Assembly: GCA_029298735.1 (NCBI GenBank)
Contig: JANSLP010000187.1
Coordinates: 1 to 61,440, forward strand
Direction of reading: 5' to 3'
Length of the DNA: 61,440 nucleotides
Origin: Ophiostoma sp. CBS 140.51
Lineage: Eukaryota; Ascomycota; Sordariomycetes; Ophiostomatales; Ophiostomataceae
Notes under the pieces: generated by a model
The model's database searches: none
Seen by the model: the letters and a program-made list of their open reading frames with translations, nothing else
Told to the model about the DNA's origin: nothing
Position numbers and translations under genes: made by a program
In this document: piece after piece, positions 10,029 through 19,699 of the stretch
How positions within the stretch are numbered: position 1 is the first letter of the stretch
How the letters are laid out: each line of letters begins with the position of its first letter

Positions 10029-12242
10029 TTACTCCATCGACGCCAGAGCCTTCTCACGCTCATTCTCAATGGCCGCCGTAAATGCCTCCCACGGCGTCAT
10101 CGTGCCCAGCGCATTGCGGGCATGCGACCGGATAATCTGCAGGCCATAGACATAACTGGCATTGACCCAGCCGAAGCCTTCCTTGGCCACACCCTTGAAG
10201 TCCATGCCCTGGTTGCCGTACTCGGCATCCACGCGGTGCGGGTCGACGCGCTGTGTCACATTGTACTTTTCCACCACCACGCCGTTGAAGTCGTAGTACG
10301 CCTTGGTGATCATGAACAGCCACTTGTACGCCAGCCGCTCGGCCTCCTCGACGTAACTGTACCGGTACAGACCCGTCCATGCCAGCATCTGCTGCGGCGC
10401 CCACCCGTACGGATAGTCCCACTGCCGGTTGGGCCGCTCCAGCGAAATGGCGCCGCGGGACTCTTCCGTGCCCGACAGCAGACCGCCCAGCGCTTCAAAC
10501 TTGGGCAAAGCCTTGGACACCATGGCGGCCGCCTGCTTAGGGCTGGCCACGCCTGCCCACATGGCCCAGAAGGTCGTGCAGCTCTCGTACGTGCACTGCT
10601 CCTTCTTAACAGTGTCGTAGTCAAAGTACATGCCCTCCTTCTCGTTCCACAGGTACTTGTCAATTGCCAGCTTGCGGCGCTTGGACCGGCGGTCCCACAG
10701 CGCCGATGTCTCGACTTGACCGGGCTGCATGGAACCCACGCAGTACTCGGCCGGCACCACCAGCTTGTCATTGAAGACGGTACGGATCGTGCGCGCAATG
10801 TCCAGCTCGTACTTGAACAGCAGCGAGTTGAGATCAATCGTCGCCAAGTTCGCGCACACCCGTTCCAGCCGGTACGACGTATCGTGACCCGACTCGCGCA
10901 CGGCGCGATCGTGCAAGAAGTATTCGTCGAGCTCGGGCTCCGAGACCTCACCAAAGTTGTAGGCATGCACAAACTCCTCAAAGGTCATGCCGTGCTTCTT
11001 GGCGTAGGGCTCTAGCACGTGCACGAAGTGGTTGGCTTCCGTCTCGGGTGGCACACCCAGACCCTCAGGGCGGTAGCGAGACAGACCCGTCACGTGGTCC
11101 AGACGCGGCTCGTTGACCCAGACACTGTGGTACTCCTTGATGGCGGCCAGAATGGCGGTGCGCAAAAACTCAATGGCGTCGGGCTCGTCGCGTATGCGGT
11201 CGTACACGCGCAGCGCCATGTCGGTCAAGAAGGGAGGCTGGGACCGGCAGAGGTAGTACGAGCGCGTAGCGTTGAGAATCTTGCCGTAGTGGCGGATGCA
11301 GAAGCAAAAGTTCTGCACCATGCTCTTGGCCAGGTGCACCTTGTTGTTGATCAGGAGACCGAGCGATTCCATGTAGCTGTCCCAGCCATACAGCTCGTTG
11401 AAACGGCCACCGGGGACCACAAAGGGCCGGCCGCGCAGCGTCTTCTCGCCTGTGGTCGGGTCCTCAACCTCCTCCATGTCCACAGCCAGTAGACCGGGCT
11501 TGTCGTTGAGGTCGCGCATGACCTCGGGGGTGACCTTCTCGGGCAGCAGCTGCACATCGAGGCGGATCTCGGGCCGCTCCTTGGCCAGCTTTGTGTAGTA
11601 CTCGAACTGCTCGGGGGCACCGGGCGGGATGTAGATACGGGGACGCGGGTCGTCCGTCCAGTCCTTGGGATCGCGCGCTGCAATCTCAATGCTGGAGGCG
11701 TCGATGCGGCGGGTCAGGCTGTCCCAGAACTGATCGCGGATCATGCGGGACAAACGGTTCACGGGGTTCTCGTTGAGGCGGGCTTCGTCGAGCACGATCT
11801 GGCGGCGACCGTACTCCTTGGCGAGGGTCAGCTCCTGCATGAGGTTGGAGAGCATGTAGGTGCCGCGGATATCGAAGCGGTTGTAGCCGTTGGATGCGGC
11901 CGTACGCAAGGTGAAGACCTTGGGACCGCTGTCCTCGATTGTGATCTGGAAGTTGCCGTCGGTGTCCTCCTGGTTGCGGAGGTTCTCGAGGGTGCTGTCG
12001 ACATCAATCAGGAAACGCCGTGCCGGTGCGTGCTCATCGTGGCTGCCGCGCCGGAAGGGCTCCTTGACGCCCAAGCGGGCAAACTGCTTCTGCAGGCTGT
12101 TCTGGGAGTATGTGCGTGTGCGGGCGCCGGCGCGGGGGTTGGCATGGCGCTCCTCGGAAGTGTAGTAGGTGCGGGCATCGTCGAAGACGCTGAAGTCGTC
12201 GGAGGAGCCGCGCTTGGGCAGGTTGGAGGTTGGGGCTGCCAT
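10029..12242 (-). CDS. NTH1: Neutral trehalase (GH37), 737 aa
   Basis: Hydrolyses cytosolic alpha,alpha-trehalose to two glucose, mobilising the storage and stress sugar during germination and recovery. Both trehalase signatures are present: PGGRFNELYGWDSY and QWDYPYGWAP. There is no signal peptide, which fits the neutral, cytosolic class. The regulatory N terminus carries Arg-rich serine sites of PKA type (KRGS at 10-13, RRGS at 64-67). It also carries a calcium-binding loop D93-D95-N97-Q99-D104, with the spacing seen in yeast Nth1, where PKA phosphorylation, 14-3-3 binding and calcium switch the enzyme on. The ATG at 12242 sits in a good context (ACCATGG). The frame continues upstream to 12281 only through a TTG, so a longer form is unlikely. 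A likely 5' UTR intron lies just upstream. Confidence 0.96.
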   Translation of the reverse strand: MAAPTSNLPKRGSSDDFSVFDDARTYYTSEERHANPRAGARTRTYSQNSLQKQFARLGVKEPFRRGSHDEHAPARRFLIDVDSTLENLRNQEDTDGNFQITIEDSGPKVFTLRTAASNGYNRFDIRGTYMLSNLMQELTLAKEYGRRQIVLDEARLNENPVNRLSRMIRDQFWDSLTRRIDASSIEIAARDPKDWTDDPRPRIYIPPGAPEQFEYYTKLAKERPEIRLDVQLLPEKVTPEVMRDLNDKPGLLAVDMEEVEDPTTGEKTLRGRPFVVPGGRFNELYGWDSYMESLGLLINNKVHLAKSMVQNFCFCIRHYGKILNATRSYYLCRSQPPFLTDMALRVYDRIRDEPDAIEFLRTAILAAIKEYHSVWVNEPRLDHVTGLSRYRPEGLGVPPETEANHFVHVLEPYAKKHGMTFEEFVHAYNFGEVSEPELDEYFLHDRAVRESGHDTSYRLERVCANLATIDLNSLLFKYELDIARTIRTVFNDKLVVPAEYCVGSMQPGQVETSALWDRRSKRRKLAIDKYLWNEKEGMYFDYDTVKKEQCTYESCTTFWAMWAGVASPKQAAAMVSKALPKFEALGGLLSGTEESRGAISLERPNRQWDYPYGWAPQQMLAWTGLYRYSYVEEAERLAYKWLFMITKAYYDFNGVVVEKYNVTQRVDPHRVDAEYGNQGMDFKGVAKEGFGWVNASYVYGLQIIRSHARNALGTMTPWEAFTAAIENEREKALASME

Positions 12243-12311
12243 GGTTGTGATTTGAGGGTTCGAGCTTCGAGAGGCGGTCAATTGTGCTCGTTGGTCGAAA
12301 AAGGATGTATG

Positions 12312-12493
12312 CTGAAAGGAGAAAGGTCAGAAACTGGTGGAACAGAAGAAAGAAGATCAAGAAAGGGGAAATGACTGTTGAGGCAAGGTCAAATGACGAC
12401 GCCCCACGGGGAAAAGTGCACGGAGAGGTCGCTGGTTGGGCAATTGCTTTTGGTCTGCACTGCACCCTGGCTTTTGGAGTATGCAATCCGTAC
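12312..12493 (-). other. Probable 5' UTR intron of the trehalase gene
   Basis: On the minus strand a CAG|GTACGG donor (12493) is followed by a TTTCTGAC branch-like sequence and a pyrimidine-rich CCTTTCAG acceptor ending at 12312, about 70 nt before the trehalase ATG. The length (182 nt) is close to that of other introns in this window. Transcript data would settle it. Confidence 0.45.
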
Positions 12494-12964
12494 CTGGAAA
12501 TGACGTTGCAAACGAGACAACAACAAAAGCGACCGTGGGTTGCAGGACGTGCGGAGAGCGGCAGCGGTCGATCCTGCAGTCACACGACCTGAAAAATCTG
12601 AAGAGTACTGTGAAGACAGGTGAAGAGAAAGAACGAGGGAAAAAAAGAGATTTTCGACAGCTGTCAAAGAAACTGGGAGACTAGGGGTTATGTCGCTCCT
12701 CGTTCGCGGTGGGAAGGCGGTTTCCCGAGATAAATTCCGAGTCGAGCAGAAGAGCCTTTCGTATTTTGGCCTGGACGTGGGGTAGTGGGATGTCGAAGTG
12801 GGAAAGGAGAGGACGAGCTTCGGAGTCCGCAGATAAGGGCAGAACGTGTTGACGGAGAGTTGAAACGAGGAAGAAAGCGAAGGAAAGGTCGAAAGTGGAA
12901 GAGAGCGAGCTCAAAAAGGGTCGCAGGAGTAAGGAAAGTCGATAGGAAGATGTTGAGGCAAATA

Positions 12965-12991
12965 GAATGGCTTGAATGGCTTGAATGGCTC
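12965..12991. repeat. 9-bp tandem repeat (GAATGGCTT)x3
   Basis: Two perfect copies and one with a single final-base change, in the trehalase upstream region. Confidence 0.75.
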
Positions 12992-15023
12992 GTTGCGTAT
13001 GACGAAACGAACCCGGCCAAAGGCTGTCCAATGCGGTGCAACAGAAAGCGTGAAGGAGCGGCTGCTAGCTGGACTGGAATGGCGCCGGTCTCAGATAAGG
13101 TCTTCAATTGGGGTGGGGGAGTGGGCGGTGGGAGAGTACACGATGTTTTGATGGAAAAGAGTGTATGAAAGAAAAAGGAAGAAGAAAGTAGGCGATTGCT
13201 ACGAGCTCGATAGAATTATTTTTTATTAGTAGTATCAATTGACTGTCGCTTTCCCAATTCGATTCTCTTCGTTTTCATTCGAGGAGGGAGCGGAAGGCGA
13301 GGGACAATGACAATCAGGAAAAAAAGTGGCAGCTGCGACCGCTCTCATTGGTGTGGGGAAGGCGCGGATCAGGTGGAAGTGGAAGGATTGGGAAAGAGCG
13401 GCCACGACGGCGTTATCGCCAGCTGCTAGAGGGCAGGAGCTGCCTAACAGGACCGATCTTACAACACACATCGACACACAGCATCACAAAGGAGAGTATT
13501 ACAGTACAGCAAAGCTAAGCAGCGCTTGGAAATAAGCGGTGGGATGTCGTCGGTGAGGCGTTTAGGTGGGCCATGATGCACGCTACAAATGGATGAATGC
13601 AGCAAAATGCAGCAAAAATACGAAGAGCCTGCAGGGTCTCAAGTCCTGCTGGAAAGAAGCGACGGACCTGGCAAGAAGCTAGATGTGGGTCCATCTCGCC
13701 ATTGACAGCAAACTTGGAACGTCGAAGGCAAGAACGAAGCAGCAAGCTGCTCTTCTTGGAAGTGGACACAGATGGGGCAAGAGTGCCTGCCGAGCCTGCC
13801 AAAAGAGCACAACTGCCACTTTCAGAGCAGGAACGTGTCGGTGAGACTGCGAACAGCGACCTCTCTGACCAGGGAAGGAGCAGAGAGAACTCGCAGCTCG
13901 CAAGGAATGGAGACATGTTTTCGTGCTCCCGGCACCTTCTTGTAGCGCGCATTCCAAACAGTTCTTTTTCAGTTTTTTTTTTTGCAAGTCGGACCCGCTA
14001 AGCCGCAAGCAGTTGAAACCGTTCCTAGGGACTCAAGTGACCCTCAATCATCCAGGTTCGTAGTGTTGCTTTTTTGGCGTGCGAAACAGACCGCTAGAAT
14101 TGCCTCAATGTCAACATGGACATGGGCTTCACCCTCGCGTTGAGCTGTTGGCTGTCAGTCGGTGTCGATGCAAAAACCCCCCACGGAATTGAGGCAACGC
14201 TAGAGAGAATAAGACAAGCCGCACCCAAACGCGATCACGGGTCAAGCAGAGATTGAGTTTGTAGGGAAAGAGGTGCAGCTGCAGCAAACAGAGTGAAAAG
14301 AAGGTGAGCGAAAGGGGAAGGAAGCACAGGGTACGCGAGGGGAGACGCATGTGAGTGAGAAGACGTGGCCGTGGACGGACGGGGAAAGAGCTGTGGGGAC
14401 GGGGGTACGGTGAGGCTCAATGACTGGCCTGGTTGGTGAAGGGGAAAAGGGCCCGGGACACGAGGTGCAATGCATGTTTGGACAGACGGCAGGAGCAACT
14501 GGGGGAAACGGAGTATTGCCGACTGGGGAAGTCGGGGAGGGAGGAGAGGTGAGAGTATGAAAAGAATGAAGAACAAAAAAAAGAAAGCATGCAAACTCTG
14601 TCAGGCCACATGGCCTGCGTGCAGAGGCATTTTCGACGTCTTGACAGTAGGTCGAGTCACGAGACGACAGCAGAGCTGACGACCTGACCGGTTCATGTGA
14701 GACAGCCTGTATGTCTCTAATGTGTCCCACGCCGAATGCGATCTGAGAGGGAAGAGTGTCAAGGAGCTTGTAAGGTTGTAGAAAATAAGAAAATAAAATA
14801 AGAAAGCAAGCAAGGAAAAGCAAAGAACAAAAAACTGATCGTCAGGTCCTGTCTCTTCCCCCGTTTAATTGCATGTTGCAAAATTTGACCACGGCCGGCC
14901 CGACCTCCGTGCTTCGGATCTGATAAAAATTTGATCAAACTCATTCCCCAACAACGTTTTCGGCATCCGAGCTGGGCAGTGGTTAACTACGGCGTACCTA
15001 CGAGGGTCGACGGGGCAGAATAA

Positions 15024-15680
15024 GGGCACGAGGCCCCGCTCTGGTTCGAAGAGGCGGAACTATCTCCCCGGTTGGACAGCGTTGTGGAGCGAGTTAAAGA
15101 GGCAGGGAGAGGCAAGAATGGAGAAGAAGAAAAAGAACGCGTCGAAGAAGAACCGATCCGAGGAGAGGACCTCGAAGAAGACCCAAGTTCCATGTTCCAG
15201 CCCCGGCGAAGGAGACGACACCAGTCACTAGTGTGCGTATGATAATCTACCCGTTGGGGCAGCAAAGTACAAAAAGTAACGCAAAGGCGCGAAGAAAGCG
15301 AAGACCGGAGTACGGAGGACGAGAGTTACACGTAACAGAATCCCAATTTCGGGAACGGTGGAGGCTAAAAAGATCTGATAAAAAGAGTGGAGGAAAAACG
15401 ATGGGACAGGAAAGGAGGAGGAGGGTCCTCGAAAAAGCTAAGGAGGGGCCATGGGGACCCAAGAGGACCTAGAAGCCTTTGATGAGGGATCAGATGCCGG
15501 GGACCTGAAGATTTTTCAGTCTTTCGACTTTTAAAAGCGCGCAGAAGGCTGTGAATGCTGCGAGAGAGGCGGCTGGGAAGGTTGAGGAGGCGGAGTAGAA
15601 GGCGTGTGTCGACAAAATCAAGGACATCGCAAGGCGGCTTTTCGCTGGCCGACAAGAGGTGGTGGAGTGCGGATGGGGGC
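15024..15680 (+). pseudogene. Probable decayed gene, coding-like pieces in shifting frames
   Basis: Several adjacent plus-strand segments read like protein but in different frames. They are an acidic/basic segment at 15024-15242 (begins after TAA; contains PLWFEEAELSPRLDS), a basic segment up to about 15470 (contains ESQFRERWRLKR), a 27-codon frame with its own ATG at 15451-15534 (MGTQEDLEAFDEGSD), and an Ala/Lys-rich helix-like segment from about 15536 (KSAQKAVNAAREAAGK). An in-frame TAG at 15596 breaks the last segment, which then continues as KIKDIARRLF. Together this suggests a gene broken by frameshifts and a stop, lying tail-to-tail with ERG1. No family is recognised. The alternative is purine-rich noncoding sequence that happens to encode charged residues. 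Confidence 0.35.
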
Positions 15681-15838
15681 AAAACAGAAATGGCCAGCTC
15701 TCCTACGATTCTATTAATCACCTTTATTAGAAATAAGAAGGTCTTTTTATCTACTTTCATTTCACCGAAATTATGTGTGCTGACGAAGGAGAAAACAACA
15801 ATCATACCTGCCATCTCAAGAGAACTGCGAACAAATTA

Positions 15839-17266
15839 TCATCCGGCCAATTCCATGGCAATGTAAGGAAACAACACCCAACATGCCATGACGAGAACCA
15901 CCACAGAGTCCACTAGAGTCAATGGCAGAAGCACAAGCGACTTGGACAGAAACAAATGCCAGATTGAACAGAAAGCTACGACGAAGAAATGGTACACGAG
16001 AAGCAACGGCTTTTTGGCGAGACCGCCGAGTAAGCTAGCCGGAACGTCGATGCAGATACCCCCACGTTTAAAGTACTCAAAACAGCCTTGCCGAAGGATA
16101 GACATGTAGTAACTATGAGCAGCGAAGAGAGAGTAGAGCGCTTGTGCTAAGACGTTGATCACAAAGGTGTGCCGTTTCCGCCGCCAATGGAAGACATTGA
16201 GCTGCTGGAGAACACGGGCGACATCGTCCAGGTCGGGGATCTGCGACGGGTGAAGCAGCTCGCTCAGCAGGACCACGTCGTTGAGCGCAACGGTCATGCC
16301 GCCGCCTGTCAGAGGGTGGCGCATGTTGAGGGCGTCTCCCGCGACAAGGACGCCCGGGGTTCGGTTCTTGGATGCGGGAAGGAATGAGTTCGGCATGCAC
16401 CGAAGACGGCCCTTTTCAAGACTAGCGGCAAGGCTTGGCTGAATCGATGCCGGCACATTTGGCAACACCTCGTTCTCAATGTACCGTTTGACGCCCTGGG
16501 TCGATTTTGCGTATTCGTGGCCCTCGGGAACGTTGAAGAGTGCCCTTGTCTCGCGGCTTCCGATTTGGTAGAGAAGGACGGGAGAGAAGTCGCCTAAAAG
16601 GACGTGGCCAAAGCCTGGTGATGGCAGCACGGCATCCTGCAACTCAAGCGCCCAGAATTTCGAGCGGGACTCGACTTTTCGCGAAGCCTTGTCACGAAAT
16701 TGACTGTTGTACCCATCGGCGACGATCGAGAGTGGTGCAAAGAAGTAGTCCGACGCCCCTTTGGTCAAGGACTTCACTCCTAGCACTTGGTTGGTATCTT
16801 CGGTCGTGACGAGGCTCGTTACCAAGGTCTCCACGAGCTGTATGTTGGGTTCCTTGGCAGCAGCTTCCCTCAACTTCCGGACAAAGCGGCCATGGTGAAA
16901 GGAGCGACCCTCGGGCCGTTGGGGATGGGGACTGCGCTCGGAAGGAGTGTCGGCGGGATAGGGAATGTTGACAGATTGATCGTGATAGTAGACTTCGTAG
17001 CCACGGACGGAGATGCTGTCGATATCGTCAAGACAGCTTTCAAGCTCCAGCCTCTCCAAAGCTTTGACGCCACCTGGTTGTAGCAATTCCCCAACAATCC
17101 GATCAGGCTCCTTGAGAGAGCGCTCAAGCAGAAACACGGAGCGGTTTTGTCGAGCGAGGGCAATAGCAATGGCAGTGCCGAAGATGCCTGCTCCGACAAC
17201 GATCACATCCGCATGCCGATGACTTGCGCATTGCGATTCGGCTATTTCCGTTTCGGCGGCGCTCAT
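15839..17266 (-). CDS. ERG1: Squalene epoxidase / squalene monooxygenase, 475 aa
   Basis: FAD-dependent enzyme that converts squalene to 2,3-oxidosqualene in the ER, an early oxygen-requiring step of ergosterol synthesis and the target of allylamines such as terbinafine. Visible motifs are the N-terminal FAD-binding VIVVGAGIFG (residues 21-30), the family motif DRIVGELLQPGG (55-66), RLRCMPNSFLPA, and the second FAD motif GDALNMRHPLTGGGM. Hydrophobic C-terminal segments for membrane attachment are also present. The first ATG of the frame is at 17266; the open frame upstream to 17386 starts at TTG only. The distance from this ATG to the FAD motif matches other fungal enzymes. Third codon positions are noticeably less GC-biased than in isocitrate lyase or trehalase, so this may be an accessory paralogue rather than the main ERG1. 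The start codon overlaps the stop of an upstream ORF. Confidence 0.93.
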   Translation of the reverse strand: MSAAETEIAESQCASHRHADVIVVGAGIFGTAIAIALARQNRSVFLLERSLKEPDRIVGELLQPGGVKALERLELESCLDDIDSISVRGYEVYYHDQSVNIPYPADTPSERSPHPQRPEGRSFHHGRFVRKLREAAAKEPNIQLVETLVTSLVTTEDTNQVLGVKSLTKGASDYFFAPLSIVADGYNSQFRDKASRKVESRSKFWALELQDAVLPSPGFGHVLLGDFSPVLLYQIGSRETRALFNVPEGHEYAKSTQGVKRYIENEVLPNVPASIQPSLAASLEKGRLRCMPNSFLPASKNRTPGVLVAGDALNMRHPLTGGGMTVALNDVVLLSELLHPSQIPDLDDVARVLQQLNVFHWRRKRHTFVINVLAQALYSLFAAHSYYMSILRQGCFEYFKRGGICIDVPASLLGGLAKKPLLLVYHFFVVAFCSIWHLFLSKSLVLLPLTLVDSVVVLVMACWVLFPYIAMELAG

Positions 17267-17727
17267 CGCAAAGTATTGTAATGGCGAGGAGGTGGCCTGC
17301 AGAATTGGTTGTGGTCGGCTCCGAGGATAGGATACGGCAGTCCAAAATATTTGAGGAGAATGATTGATGACAGCCCGACGCGACAAGAAACGCCTGTGCC
17401 AATTTTCGCCTCAGGCACTACTACAATGTAACAAGGCGGACAAAAACAAAGCAACAGCCCCCATTCAACCTGAACACAGCCTTTCTGAAATTGAATGCCC
17501 CACTTTCTCTCGTCCCATGTGGCCGGCCTCCCGTCCTCATCGTCCTGGTGCTGCTGCCAGCCGAGACAGACGTGCCGCGCACAATCGTCGACAATGCCGC
17601 CGACGTTAGCGACAAAGCCGTGGATGCCCGGGCGCGGCGCGTAGCACGACCCAAAGAAGAACATGTCGAGCAGTAGGATCGTATCGTAATACAGCAGGTG
17701 GTGCAGCGCGGACCGGCACAGCTCCAT
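17263..17727 (-). CDS. Uncertain upstream ORF or gene fragment overlapping the ERG1 start, 154 aa
   Basis: An ATG-initiated frame whose first 80 or so codons (to about 17487) show the strong G/C third-position bias of real genes here. It reads MELCRSALHHLLYYDTILL..., then a Cys/Gly-containing stretch and DDEDGRPATWDERKW. After that the composition becomes leader-like. Its TGA overlaps the ERG1 ATG as ATGA. I recognise no family. It may be an upstream ORF on the ERG1 transcript, a small separate gene, the first exon of a gene whose other exons I cannot find, or a remnant. Confidence 0.3.
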   Translation of the reverse strand: MELCRSALHHLLYYDTILLLDMFFFGSCYAPRPGIHGFVANVGGIVDDCARHVCLGWQQHQDDEDGRPATWDERKWGIQFQKGCVQVEWGLLLCFCPPCYIVVVPEAKIGTGVSCRVGLSSIILLKYFGLPYPILGADHNQFCRPPPRHYNTLR

Positions 17728-19699
17728 GGAAAGATGAGAAAGGCGCCGAAGCCGGAAGGCGTATATGGGGAAGGTCCGGTACTACGACAGGGCAGCCAAG
17801 CTAAAGAGAGCTTCAAAGGAATGAATCAAAGTAAGATCTGTCGAGATTGGTAGGTTGACGGTGAAGGATGAGTTTGGCTGAAAGGAAACAGAAAGGGGGC
17901 CGAATAAGGGCATTGTGAGGTGTGAACAGTTTTGGCTTTCTACGAGTACGGTCTCCGTGGAAAGAGATGTTGACGGAAGAGGAAGGAGGAACACAGTATG
18001 TTGGAGCTACCTTGAGGACAATTCGGGAAGCTGCAACCGTTGGTGCAACGTCTAGGCTTGTCGGTCTCAACATAGAGATGCTTGTAATATTTCAATTTAA
18101 AAACATTTCACAACAATATTTGAACCTCCCTCGCTCAACCTCCGATCGGAGCACAACTCATTCCTTGACACACTTTTATCATCCAAAATGACGTTAAAGT
18201 TGTGGAAACAAGCTCTACCAGCCGCCTCCGACTAGCGCGCCCAGCGGGTTGCGTGCTAGCTTTCGAAGCTCCCCACTTGTTGACGAGCTTTTTTCCTGTC
18301 GTATCGTGACCTATGTTCTTCATGCAACATTATTTATCGGCAATCAAGAAACACTGAGAGTGTGGAGAGAGTTCAATATCTTCCACGATTGAAGCAGCTG
18401 TGTGGACGGCAGGAACGTGGGTGAAGGCGTGGGGTTTGAGAGGAGAGGAAAGGAAGGAGATCATGTTCTCGACGTCGTGTTGCTCCTTCCTCCGTGCCGT
18501 GTTGTTGCGTGCATATGTCAACATCCATCGAGTCCACTGCCATCGATAGCTCAAGAACTCGTGTACATGTGTTAAGGGATCTCACCTGTACAGCTCCTGC
18601 TCCGTATTACATGTACCTTAGCCCATGCAGCATGACCTCCGCCTTGACCTCCCAAGGCAGCAAAAAGGGCTCCATTTTATTCCCATCGGCTGCCACCCCG
18701 ACTTACTCTTTCGTACATTAACACGCCTGCAGGCCCAGCCGAGCAAAGCGAACCATTGACTAACGTTTGCACCGGTGATTCGCTGAACACGGAACGGTTG
18801 GGGGCAGCATGTAATACTTGTAGTCATGAAGAAGAGGTGAACAGAACATGAACGAGACAAAAGTTCTCCTTGAACTCTGAATAGCATCAAGAGTTTTTGA
18901 AGATAAAAGTGAGGAAAGAAGCCCATCATGGCCGTTGGGAAAGAGCAACCGTTGAGCTTCTTGTGTCTATCTGTACCTGTACCTGGCCAGGTCTGCTGGT
19001 TATTATTAGCCCACCTCGCGACACTACGCGCGTCACATGGAGCGCCAGAACGTACAGAACGTCCCATAAAATGCGCGGCTAGCACTCTGTTGGTTGGTGG
19101 GGCCAGTTCACCAGGGGGAGCACACCTGAACGCTCTAACACACAGCGGACAACCTCGACCGCTCCTTCCCCCTCTCGAACCCAACCCCACCTGCAGCGCC
19201 GCCCCGATTCCCTAAGGAGGACTAACGAAGACACGACGTACAATCGCTTGTGTCATAGATGTGAGGCGTGCGCTTTCCTAAACTAAACGAATTAACACAA
19301 AATACAAGAGAAACTCATCCCTGCCTTGCTCCTTTGCGCCTTCCCTTGACGGCATTGTCTCTTTCTCCCTCTCCATCGCATATCTCTCTCCCTATTAAAC
19401 ACCTACATCTCCTTTCCATTTTCCATCTTCGTGTTCTTCTCCATCTATCGCCGAAAGCCTTCAATGCTCCCCTCCATATTGTACCCCAGCTATCCTCCTC
19501 CCATTCCTTCGCTCTCTCCCGACTGAGCTGATTGTCCTTATCATATCTTATTTCTTCCTCACGCCCAACGCGGTCGATCTATCAAACCTGATACGGAGTA
19601 CAGAATTCCGTTTCTTCGTCTTTTGTATCTCGTCTTTCTCGACTCCTTATTTTCTACAGATAACGACATCGCCGAATACCAACATCCTCCATATTCACA
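17728..19699. other. Intergenic between ERG1 region and F-box-like gene; no gene seen
   Basis: Divergent spacer about 2 kb long. Short frames on both strands lack codon bias and domains. The last 400 bp are rich in CT and CA and probably form the leader of the plus-strand gene starting at 19700. Several TGTACCTGTAC/TACATGTACC-type motifs occur around 18560-18620 and 18970. Confidence 0.45.

Larger units (their letters stand above)
12243..15023. other. Trehalase upstream region, gene-poor
   Basis: Apart from the probable 5' UTR intron, the sequence is purine-rich on the plus strand and therefore CT-rich in the sense of trehalase, notably 14240-14640, as in long fungal promoters and leaders. 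A 9-bp repeat (GAATGGCTT, three copies, 12965-12991) is present. No coding frame is convincing. Confidence 0.45.

Noticed and set aside
12243..12281. Longer trehalase N terminus
   Set aside because: The upstream frame begins at TTG; the first ATG, in a strong context, is at 12242.
15037..15050. GGTTCGAAG resembling a tRNA B box
   Set aside because: Lacks the conserved downstream C residues, an A box at the right distance and an acceptor stem; it lies in coding-like sequence.
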